From Clostridia bacterium (GTDB lineage Bacteria > Bacillota > Clostridia > Christensenellales > Aristaeellaceae): DNA of 6,136 bases. The notes beneath the pieces were generated by a model. The model was not told the origin of the DNA. It did not search any database and worked only from the letters and a program-made list of their open reading frames with translations. The stretch covers positions 1 to 6,136 of the forward strand of contig JAKSPZ010000068.1 of the NCBI GenBank assembly GCA_024404395.1. Direction: 5' to 3'. This document shows, piece after piece, positions 1 to 5,973 of this stretch (within the stretch, counting starts at the first letter, position 1; every line of letters begins with the position of its first letter). A program made the position numbers and the translations under genes.

Positions 1-513
1 GGATATATGGGTCAGACACCGGACATGGCGGAAACGCCCGGCTTTATGTTCACGCCCGGCGTTGCGCTGACCAGCAGCCACGCCGAAGGCACCAAGACCA
101 TGCGGCTCTTCGGTACGGTGGAGATCGATCCCGTTGAGGATCTGATCGGATGTCTGGTGCTGGATGAGGACGGCGCTGAGATCGTTTCCGAAAACGGCGG
201 ATTCACCGTCAGTGTGGAAGAAGGCGTATTGACCCTTACCGCAGAGAACGGACAGGTGAGCTGGCAGTTTGGCGGTCGCGTGCTGAAATTGCTGAACCGC
301 AGCGGGATCAACACGGTTCGATTTGTCCGCGAGACCGCCGTGACGGAGATCGACACAGCAACGGAGCTGCGGGGTTCGGTCTATGCCGAACTCAGAGCGG
401 CGGGACAGGTCTCCAAGGACTTTCTGTGGCAGGTGAACGGCGATGGCATCGGCGTCACCGTGGCGGAGCAGCGGTACAGCCTGAATCAGGGCGAGCTGAC
501 GGAGGTTTCCTGA
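1..513 (+). CDS. 3' part of an unrecognised beta-rich protein
   Basis: The reading frame is open from the first base (Gly-Tyr precede the Met at position 7) and ends at TGA 511-513. No ribosome binding site can be seen for the ATG at 7, so this is most likely the C-terminal part of a longer protein that starts upstream. The visible 170 residues have no transmembrane segment and no cluster of catalytic residues. The composition is acidic, with alternating hydrophobic and polar stretches (for example TVSVEEGVLTLTAENG) suggesting beta sandwich or beta repeat structure. One cysteine is present (in IGCLVL). I do not recognise the family. The gene ends one base before the start of the secreted adaptor-like gene, and its last codons carry that gene's ribosome binding site, so the two are surely co-transcribed and probably translationally coupled. 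This suggests a shared envelope or export role, which is only inference. Confidence 0.7.
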   Translation, partial: GYMGQTPDMAETPGFMFTPGVALTSSHAEGTKTMRLFGTVEIDPVEDLIGCLVLDEDGAEIVSENGGFTVSVEEGVLTLTAENGQVSWQFGGRVLKLLNRSGINTVRFVRETAVTEIDTATELRGSVYAELRAAGQVSKDFLWQVNGDGIGVTVAEQRYSLNQGELTEVS

Positions 514-514
514 T

Positions 515-1504
515 ATGAAGAAACTGATCGGTCTGCTGCTCTGTGCGGCATTGCTGTGCGCCGCCGCATCGGCGGAATCCTATATCGGAACGATCGTTGC
601 CGCAGAGACGGTAACGGTGGAAGCACAGGCAACGGGAACGCTGCTCTCCTTTGACCTCAACGTGGGCGATGAAGTCACCGCGGACACGGTGGTCGGCACC
701 ATTTCGGAAACAAAGGTCTTTTCCTCTGCGGACGGTCGCGTCGTTTCACTGGAAGGCGAGGCGGGGGAGGATGTCTCGGGAACGGTTGCCGAGATCCAGC
801 CCGAAAATCTGTATCATATCTATTGTACCGTGGACGGCGCCTATGAATCGCCCGAAACGGAATGGGTCAGAAACGGCGAGACCCTCTATGTCAAGTGCAC
901 CAACGACGGCACCCACCGCGCCGTAGGCATCGTGAGCGGGATCTCCGGCGAGACCTATGAGCTTTGGGTCACCGGCGGTGAATTGTACATCGGCGAGGTG
1001 GTCAAGCTCTATCGCGACGCGGAATTCAGCAAGAAGCTGTGCGTGGGCAAGGGCACGGTCCTGGCCTCGGATGTGCTCGCATCTGTGGGAAACGGTCAGT
1101 TGACGAATGTTGCCGTGACCGAAGGCGAACTGGTGGAGCGCGGCGAACTGCTATTCACCACCGTTATCGGCGACGATACCTCTGTCCGCTGCGATGTGGA
1201 CGGCATCGTCACGGCGGTCTACGACGGCGCGGGCGACTACGTGCTGAACGGCACGATCGTTGCTGAGGTCGCACCGACGGATGCCCTGCTGGTGGAAGTC
1301 ATGGTCCCCGAGACGGCGGTTGCCGATCTCAAGGCGGGGGACAGCGTGGAAGTTCTGCCCTACAGTGAGGACAACGTGTCCCATCAGGGCGTGATCCGCA
1401 CCATCGGTTCCGTGGCGCAGGATGAGGGTTATGCGGTCAGGATCGCTGTCAGCGACCTGCCTAAATACATCGGGCTCCACTGCGAAGTGATATTGGATGA
1501 ATAA
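515..1504 (+). CDS. Secreted HlyD/RND-adaptor-like protein
   Basis: A 329-residue exported protein resembling the periplasmic/extracellular adaptor subunits of efflux and secretion systems (HlyD/AcrA/MacA/YknX group). Start ATG 515 is set by GGAGG at 501-505 and an N-terminal Sec signal (KK, then a hydrophobic core, cleavage likely after ASA at residue 20). The cysteines in the signal core are preceded by leucine, so there is no proper lipobox. Lipoyl-like half motifs appear at about residues 40-63, 74-94, 188-217 and 229-252, each of the form G-x-V/L followed by a GD/GE turn and a hydrophobic strand. Residues 95-187 form an unassigned middle part. Residues 257-328 match the adaptor beta-barrel: a VEVMVPE strand, LKAGDSVEV, a G-V-I-x-x-IG strand, and a closing IGLHCEVIL. 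The usual coiled-coil hairpin between lipoyl halves is absent. No partner transporter is downstream; one may lie upstream of the window. The adaptor-like fold is fairly sure, the function is not. Confidence 0.72.
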   Translation: MKKLIGLLLCAALLCAAASAESYIGTIVAAETVTVEAQATGTLLSFDLNVGDEVTADTVVGTISETKVFSSADGRVVSLEGEAGEDVSGTVAEIQPENLYHIYCTVDGAYESPETEWVRNGETLYVKCTNDGTHRAVGIVSGISGETYELWVTGGELYIGEVVKLYRDAEFSKKLCVGKGTVLASDVLASVGNGQLTNVAVTEGELVERGELLFTTVIGDDTSVRCDVDGIVTAVYDGAGDYVLNGTIVAEVAPTDALLVEVMVPETAVADLKAGDSVEVLPYSEDNVSHQGVIRTIGSVAQDEGYAVRIAVSDLPKYIGLHCEVILDE

Positions 1505-1541
1505 GGGAAACCATCGGCATTGCCGATGGTTTCCTTCTTTT
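1505..1541 (+). terminator. Intrinsic terminator after the adaptor-like gene
   Basis: Immediately after the TAA stop, GGAAACCATCGGC (1506-1518) pairs perfectly with GCCGATGGTTTCC (1522-1534) around a three-base ATT loop, giving a 13-bp stem. The T-rich tract TTCTTTT follows at 1535-1541. This is a textbook rho-independent terminator and separates the upstream operon from the transporter operon. Confidence 0.93.
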
Positions 1542-1596
1542 ATTCGGCAAGGTGAAAGAGATGAAAGGCGAAAACGAGCAGAGCGCACAAAAAACG

Positions 1597-1625
1597 TTGA
1601 CGTATTGGAAACGATGTGTTAAAAT
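1597..1625 (+). promoter_or_regulatory. Sigma-A-type promoter of the ABC importer operon
   Basis: TTGACG (1597-1602) and TAAAAT (1620-1625) are separated by exactly 17 bp. The -10 box is preceded by TGT (1617-1619), which makes it an extended -10. Both hexamers are one base from consensus. Transcription should start near 1631-1634, giving a leader of about 50 bases before the permease start. The site lies between a terminator and the first gene of the operon, as expected. Confidence 0.82.
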
Positions 1626-1632
1626 ATTATCA

Positions 1633-1646
1633 TGAAAACGTTTTCG
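1633..1646. promoter_or_regulatory. LacI/CcpA-type operator at the transcription start
   Basis: TGAAAACGTTTTCG contains the perfect 12-bp palindrome GAAAACGTTTTC (1634-1645) with a central CG. This is the signature of operators bound by LacI/GalR-family repressors. It agrees with the Bacillota catabolite-response element TGWNANCGNTNWCA at every specified position except the last, where G replaces A. It begins 8 bases after the -10 box and so covers the predicted start site, a position that normally gives repression. Which regulator binds it cannot be told from the window. Confidence 0.62.
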
Positions 1647-1665
1647 CAATGTTTTCGGGAGTGAG

Positions 1666-1671
1666 AGGAGG
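1666..1671 (+). promoter_or_regulatory. Ribosome binding site that decides the permease start
   Basis: AGGAGG at 1666-1671 is a full Shine-Dalgarno sequence. It is 10 bases from the ATG at 1682, 7 from an in-frame TTG at 1679 and only 3 from an out-of-frame ATG at 1675. The ATG at 1682 is the preferred start. The TTG would add just one residue and cannot be excluded. The ATG at 1675 is too close and opens a frame that stops at 1821. Confidence 0.8.
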
Positions 1672-1681
1672 ATAATGTTTG

Positions 1682-3538
1682 ATGAAAGAACAGACCAGAC
1701 CCTATTCCAGGGGACGGCGATTGAAGAATCAGATCATGTCCGTGATCACGAATCCGTACAATGTCATCGTCTTGATCGCTATTATCCTGCTGGTGTACCT
1801 CATCGTATTGCCTTTGTTTGACATGCTTTCCACGACATTCAAACTGGCTCAGCGCGACCTGCGTGCCGTTCCCGGCGGACAGGCGGGCGAATTTACGCTG
1901 TACTATTGGCAGAGACTGCTTGCCAGCAAACTGTCTTATTCCATGCTGATCAAGCCGCTGCTGAACTCCCTTCTGATCGGTTTCGGCGTTTCTGTGTGTG
2001 CCATCGCCCTCGGTTCCGCGCTGGCATGGCTCATGGTGCGTTCCGACCTGCCTTTCAAGCCCTTCTTCTCCCTCGCGGTCATCATTCCTTATATGATCCC
2101 GTCCTGGGTCAAGTCTCAGGCATGGCTGTCTATCTTTAAGACGCCCCGCATAGGCGGTGCGCCCGGCTTCGTCTCCTCGATGCTGACAAAGATGGGCGTG
2201 ACCAATCAGGCATTCCTGGAGCCCATCGCCTACGGTCCCGTCGCCATTATCATCGTTCTGACCCTGCACTACTATGCATACACCTATCTGCTGGTATCCG
2301 CCGCGCTGAACTCGGTCAACTCCGAGCTGGAAGAGATGGCGGAGATCAAGGGCGCCGGCAAAGCCATGATCCTCAGAAAGATCACCCTTCCGCTGGTTCT
2401 GCCCGCGATGCTGTCTGCGGTCATCCTGACCTTCTCCAAGGCCATCGGTACCTTCGGCACCATCAACTATCTGGGTTCTCCCGTCGACTTCAGAACCCTG
2501 TCCAGCCAGCTGTACTCCAACAGCAAGTCCCAGAATACCCAGACCGCATTCGCCATGGCCATCCTCATGATCGCCATCGCGTCCCTGTCGGTCTTCATCA
2601 ACCAGCGCCTCATCGGTTCCCGTAAGTCCTATGCCACCATCGGCGGCAAGGGCGGACGTTCCACCCTCATCGGCCTGGGCAAGTGGCGCCCCCTCATCAC
2701 TTTTATTCTGTTGATCTTCTTTGCCGTCGGCATCATCATGCCCGTGGTCATTCTGATCATCGAGAGCTGCATGTTGGTCGAAGGTACGTACTCGTTCAGT
2801 AACTTCACGTTGTACTACTGGATCGGTGCGGGCAACCCGGATATCATGGAGGGCGTTCCCGGCATATTCAGGAACAGCAACTTCATGCTGGCGCTGACGA
2901 ACTCCCTCAAGCTGACCTTTGTCAACGGCATCGCCGGTACCTTCTTCGGCCAGATCCTCGGTTACATGTGCGCCAAGGGCCGCGGCAAGTTCCACGGAGG
3001 TCTGGTCGAGCAGCTGGTCTTCATTCCGTACCTGATCCCCTCCGTTGCCTTCGGTGGCATTTACCTGTCCATGTTCTCCAAGCCGCAGTCCATCTTCGGC
3101 GTGCAGCTGGTCCCGGCACTGTACGGTACCTTCGCACTGCTGACGGTGACCAGCGTCGTTAAGCATCTGCCCTTCGCCTCCCGCGCGGGCACGTCCAACA
3201 TGATGCAGATCAGCGGCGAACTGGAAGAGGCGGCGATGATCAAGGGCGCAGGCTTCTTCAAGCGCTTCATCAAGATCGTCTTCCCGCTGTCCAAGGGCGG
3301 CTTCATCTCCGGCTTCATGCTGATCTTTGTTTCCATCATGAAGGAACTGGACCTGATCATCCTGATCATGACGCCCAAGACCTCCACCCTGCCGTATCTG
3401 GCATTCCAGTACCAGAACCAGAACTGCCCGCAGGCATCTAACTGCGTGGCGATCGTCATGTTCTCCATCGTGTTCCTGGTATACGCACTGGCCAATATCT
3501 TCGGCGATGCTGACCTCGCCAAGAGCATGGCAGGCTGA
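1682..3538 (+). CDS. ABC importer permease, two fused transmembrane domains (FbpB-like)
   Basis: A 618-residue inner-membrane permease that carries both transmembrane domains of an importer in one chain, as in FbpB/SfuB, ThiP and related ferric iron, thiamine and phosphonate systems. About twelve hydrophobic segments are visible, six per half: near residues 28-46, 94-119, 127-150, 183-207, 238-260 and 288-306, then 337-361, 401-430, 441-464, 478-498, 540-563 and 588-607. Each half has an EAA loop that docks on the ATPase: EEMAEIKGAG with LP downstream (217-241), and EEAAMIKGAG with FP downstream (515-536). The halves repeat further motifs, for example FTLYYW at 71 and 375, and IPYMIPS/IPYLIPS. 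The N-terminus is basic (RGRRLK) and cytoplasmic. It is the first gene of the operon, and the ATPase gene follows after 20 bp. The family is clear; the transported solute is not. Confidence 0.92.
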   Translation: MKEQTRPYSRGRRLKNQIMSVITNPYNVIVLIAIILLVYLIVLPLFDMLSTTFKLAQRDLRAVPGGQAGEFTLYYWQRLLASKLSYSMLIKPLLNSLLIGFGVSVCAIALGSALAWLMVRSDLPFKPFFSLAVIIPYMIPSWVKSQAWLSIFKTPRIGGAPGFVSSMLTKMGVTNQAFLEPIAYGPVAIIIVLTLHYYAYTYLLVSAALNSVNSELEEMAEIKGAGKAMILRKITLPLVLPAMLSAVILTFSKAIGTFGTINYLGSPVDFRTLSSQLYSNSKSQNTQTAFAMAILMIAIASLSVFINQRLIGSRKSYATIGGKGGRSTLIGLGKWRPLITFILLIFFAVGIIMPVVILIIESCMLVEGTYSFSNFTLYYWIGAGNPDIMEGVPGIFRNSNFMLALTNSLKLTFVNGIAGTFFGQILGYMCAKGRGKFHGGLVEQLVFIPYLIPSVAFGGIYLSMFSKPQSIFGVQLVPALYGTFALLTVTSVVKHLPFASRAGTSNMMQISGELEEAAMIKGAGFFKRFIKIVFPLSKGGFISGFMLIFVSIMKELDLIILIMTPKTSTLPYLAFQYQNQNCPQASNCVAIVMFSIVFLVYALANIFGDADLAKSMAG

Positions 3539-3558
3539 CAGAAAGAGAGGATACAGTA

Positions 3559-4680
3559 ATGAGCAGAATCGAATTGGTCAATGTTGATAAATTCTATGGC
3601 AAAAACCACGTTCTCAAGAACCTGAACCTGACCATTGAAGACGGCGACTTCATGACGCTGCTGGGTCCCTCCGGCTGCGGCAAGACCACCACCCTGCGCG
3701 TCGTTTCCGGTCTGGAAAAGCCCCAGAAGGGCTACATCTACATGGACGGCAAGCAGATCGTCAATGCGGACGAAGCTTACTTCGCGGCGCCCTCCGAGCG
3801 CAATCTGGACCTGGTCTTCCAGTCCTACGCTCTGTGGCCCCATATGACCGTCTTTGACAACGTCGCCTTCGGCCTCAAGGTCCTGAAGGAGAACAACGCG
3901 GAGATCGCCAAGAAGGTCGCCTCCGCTCTTGAGAGAATGCAGATCGGCGAGTTCGCCAAGCGTTTTCCCACCGAGCTGTCCGGCGGTCAGCAGCAGCGCG
4001 TCGCCATTGCCCGCGCCATCGTTTCTTCCCCCCGCCTGCTGCTCCTGGACGAGCCCCTCTCCAACCTGGATGCCAAGCTCCGTGTCGACATGCGTTCCGA
4101 GCTGAAACGCCTGCATCACGAGACCGGCACCACCATCATCTATGTTACCCACGATCAGGTCGAGGCACTGACCATGTCCACCAAGATCGCCCTCTATCGC
4201 AAGGGTGAACTGGTACAGGTCGCACCGCCCCTGGAGCTGTATGACAACCCCTGCAACCTCTACACCGCAGACTTCATCGGCAATCCCAGTATCAACTTCG
4301 TCAAGGGCACCGCGACGGTGGATGCCTCCGGTTTGACCGTTACCAGCCCCTTCGGCACCCAGACCTATCCCAAGGCCGACATGACCGACGTTGAGCTCGC
4401 CAACGGCTCTGTGGACGTCACCCTCGGTATCCGTCCCGAGCAGCTGACCATCGCCACTGCGCAGGACGACAATCACTGGACCAAGGCAAAGGTCTACTCC
4501 AGCATGCCCGCCGGTTCCGAGACCCTGGTTTCCCTGAAGGTCGGCGACATGATCGTCACCTGCAAGGAGCTCTGCTCTTCCCGCTACGACAGCGACCAGG
4601 AAGTCTGGCTGGGCTTCAACCCCAAGAAGGTCAACGTTTTCGAGACCGCAGGCGAGAAGCTCATCAAGCGCTGCGTCTGA
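3559..4680 (+). CDS. ABC importer ATPase with C-terminal TOBE domain
   Basis: A 373-residue cytoplasmic ATPase that powers the importer as a dimer. All catalytic elements are intact: A-loop Tyr13 (KFYG), Walker A GPSGCGKTT (36-44), Q-loop Gln88 (VFQSYALWPHM), signature LSGGQQQR (140-147), Walker B LLLLDEP (160-166), D-loop SNLD (168-171) and switch His198 (VTHDQ). Residues from about 242 to 365 form the regulatory TOBE/OB domain, with the hallmark GIRPEQL at 290-296. The length is typical of the MalK/UgpC/FbpC/PotA group. The ATPase domain reads closest to sugar-type (MalK/UgpC-like) proteins to my eye, whereas its partner permease is of the ferric/phosphonate type, so the ATPase does not settle the substrate. 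Start ATG 3559 follows GAGAGG (3545-3550) by 8 bases. It shares the operon with the permease and binding-protein genes. Confidence 0.94.
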   Translation: MSRIELVNVDKFYGKNHVLKNLNLTIEDGDFMTLLGPSGCGKTTTLRVVSGLEKPQKGYIYMDGKQIVNADEAYFAAPSERNLDLVFQSYALWPHMTVFDNVAFGLKVLKENNAEIAKKVASALERMQIGEFAKRFPTELSGGQQQRVAIARAIVSSPRLLLLDEPLSNLDAKLRVDMRSELKRLHHETGTTIIYVTHDQVEALTMSTKIALYRKGELVQVAPPLELYDNPCNLYTADFIGNPSINFVKGTATVDASGLTVTSPFGTQTYPKADMTDVELANGSVDVTLGIRPEQLTIATAQDDNHWTKAKVYSSMPAGSETLVSLKVGDMIVTCKELCSSRYDSDQEVWLGFNPKKVNVFETAGEKLIKRCV

Positions 4681-4691
4681 CCACAATGTAT

Positions 4692-4712
4692 CTGAGCGAC
4701 TTGATCGCTTAG
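4692..4712 (+). other. Hairpin in the gap before the binding-protein gene
   Basis: CTGAGCGA (4692-4699) and TCGCTTAG (4705-4712) can form an 8-bp stem with one G-T pair and a five-base loop. No T-tract follows, so it is not an intrinsic terminator. It lies 12 bases after the ATPase stop and 18 bases before the AGGAGG of the binding-protein gene. Such hairpins often mark RNA processing or stability boundaries that raise binding-protein mRNA above permease mRNA. That role is inferred here. Confidence 0.4.
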
Positions 4713-4742
4713 CATAAGGACTAAACTACAGGAGGAACACAA

Positions 4743-5906
4743 ATGAACATCCGTAAGATCCTGGCTGCTCTGCTCGCCCTGATGATGGTTCTCACCATGG
4801 CAGCATCCGCAGAAGCCCTGACCGCTTGGGAAGAGGCTTCCGGCATCTACAATGGCGATGAGACCGACGAAGAGCTCTATCAGAAGGCTCTCGAAGAAGG
4901 CGCCACCGTTACCCTGTACTCTATTTCTTCCCGCTGCGGCAAGGTTGCCGATGCTTTCATGGCGAAGTATCCCGGTCTTGAGTGCGTTCCCTTCGACATC
5001 AGCACCAACGAGCTGCTGGAAAAGGTCACCCGTGAATACGATGCCGGCCAGCACGTCGCCGACGTTGTCCACATCAAGGACCAGGACGGCTCCATGTACC
5101 TGGAGTACGTTGCCAACGGCATCTTCTACAACTACAAGCCCACTGAGATCCTGTCTCACATCGATCCCAGCTACACTGAGACTGCTACCCCCCTGTACAT
5201 TGAGCTGACTCAGCTGTTCTACAACACCGAAGCTTATCCCGATGGCTCCCCCATCACCAACATCTGGCAGCTGACCGAGCCCGAGTGGAAGGGCCGCATC
5301 ACCATGCAGAATCCTCTGGACAACCTGTCCTGGGGTTCCTGGATCACCGGCTTCTGCGTCGGCGACGAGCCCGACCGTCTGGCCGCTGCTTATGAAGAGC
5401 TCTACGGCGAAGCTCTGACCCTCTCTCCCGAGTGCGAGAACGCAGGTTATGAGTTCCTGAAGCGTCTGCATGACAACCAGCCCATCTACTGCGCATCCTC
5501 TGACGAGTGTGCCGAAGCTGTCGGTACCCCCGGTCAGGAGAATCCCCCCGTTGGCTTCTCCGCTTCTTCCAAGCTGCGCAAGGCCGTCGACAACGGCTGG
5601 GTGTTTGCTCCCGTCAATCTGTATCCCGACACCGGTATCCCCGCTGTCAACACCCTGTACATTGTTGAAGGCTGCGAGCATCCCGCTGCCGCCAAGCTGC
5701 TGGTCCGCTTCATGATGGGCGGCACCGACGGTGACACCTCCGGCTACAAGCCCTTCAACACCCTGGGCGGCTGGCCTGTCCGTGACGACATCGAGCCCGC
5801 TGAAGGTTCCGTTCCCTACGCAGAGCTCAACGTTGCCGGCTTCGACGCCAACGAGATCTACGTCAACTACAACCTGGTCCGCGACTTCTGGCAGATGCTG
5901 GGCTAA
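4743..5906 (+). CDS. Secreted ABC solute-binding protein (FbpA/SBP_bac_6-like)
   Basis: A 387-residue extracytoplasmic binding protein that should deliver solute to the fused permease. A Sec signal peptide is clear: NIRK, a hydrophobic core, then ASAEA, with cleavage around residue 23 or 25. There is no cysteine at the cleavage site, so it is not a lipoprotein. The mature part follows the periplasmic-binding-protein type II pattern: TVTLYSISSR first strand and binding loop (55-64), ADVVHIKD (106-113), FYNTEAYP (159-166), a W-x-L-T-x-P-EWKGRI segment (175-186), NTLYIVEGCEHPAAAKLL (303-320) and PVRDDIEP (345-352). It lacks the adjacent tyrosine pair that coordinates iron in classical FbpA. Seven cysteines are present (65, 81, 205, 231, 250, 256, 311), many for this class. 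Start ATG 4743 is placed by AGGAGG (4730-4735) with 7-base spacing. Proline codons are almost all CCC, consistent with high expression. Substrate unknown. Confidence 0.88.
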   Translation: MNIRKILAALLALMMVLTMAASAEALTAWEEASGIYNGDETDEELYQKALEEGATVTLYSISSRCGKVADAFMAKYPGLECVPFDISTNELLEKVTREYDAGQHVADVVHIKDQDGSMYLEYVANGIFYNYKPTEILSHIDPSYTETATPLYIELTQLFYNTEAYPDGSPITNIWQLTEPEWKGRITMQNPLDNLSWGSWITGFCVGDEPDRLAAAYEELYGEALTLSPECENAGYEFLKRLHDNQPIYCASSDECAEAVGTPGQENPPVGFSASSKLRKAVDNGWVFAPVNLYPDTGIPAVNTLYIVEGCEHPAAAKLLVRFMMGGTDGDTSGYKPFNTLGGWPVRDDIEPAEGSVPYAELNVAGFDANEIYVNYNLVRDFWQMLG

Positions 5907-5922
5907 TCGCACATGACCGATC

Positions 5923-5958
5923 GGGGAGCGGCGGCATTAGCCGCCGCTCCTCTTCTTT
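5923..5958 (+). terminator. Intrinsic terminator after the binding-protein gene
   Basis: GGAGCGGCGGC (5925-5935) pairs perfectly with GCCGCCGCTCC (5940-5950) around an ATTA loop. The stem can be extended by a G-T and a G-C pair at 5923-5924/5951-5952. The pyrimidine tract TCTTCTTT (5951-5958) follows. The stem is very stable but the tract is interrupted by C, so some read-through into the next gene is possible. Confidence 0.88.
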
Positions 5959-5960
5959 GA

Positions 5961-5964
5961 AAGG
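5961..5964 (+). promoter_or_regulatory. Ribosome binding site that decides the start of the last gene
   Basis: GAAAGGA around 5959-5965, with AAGG at 5961-5964 as the core. It sits 9 bases before ATG 5974. An in-frame ATG at 5965 abuts this site with no spacing and could not be served by it, so 5974 is preferred. Confidence 0.6.
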
Positions 5965-5973
5965 ATGGTTTCC

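Noticed and set aside
1561..1635. A 24-codon frame (MKGENEQSAQ...) with AAGGTG six bases upstream
   Set aside because: It spans the -35 and -10 boxes of the importer promoter and follows a terminator, so it would rarely be transcribed. A frame of this length can occur by chance.
1619..1637. A possible Fur box around the -10 region
   Set aside because: Comparison with the classical 19-base consensus gives only about 10 matches, mostly from A/T bases of the -10 element itself. This is not convincing.
1675..1821. A 48-codon frame starting at an ATG just after AGGAGG, overlapping the permease start
   Set aside because: Spacing to the ribosome binding site is only 3 bases, the product is unlike any family I know, and the permease frame covers the same bases with clear membrane-protein features.
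1619..3166. Long open frame on the - strand, opposite the permease gene (515 codons)
   Set aside because: It mirrors a well-supported permease. The strong C-ending codon bias and near absence of TTA, CTA and TCA codons on the + strand remove stops from the - strand. The translated product is low in hydrophobic structure and rich in Q, G, D and H, with no known domain.
3061..4686. Long open frame on the - strand, opposite the permease end and ATPase gene (541 codons)
   Set aside because: Same codon-bias effect. The + strand ATPase has every catalytic motif intact, and no ribosome binding site or domain supports the antisense frame.
4701..4729. A possible internal promoter before the binding-protein gene (TTGATC, then TAAACT or AACTAC)
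   Set aside because: The -35-like box is reasonable, but TAAACT is only 15 bases away and AACTAC, at 17, is a poor -10. The -35-like bases also lie in the hairpin loop and stem. Not supported enough to list.
4584..5912. Long open frame on the - strand, opposite the binding-protein gene (442 codons)
   Set aside because: Same codon-bias effect. The + strand product has a signal peptide, family motifs and a strong ribosome binding site.
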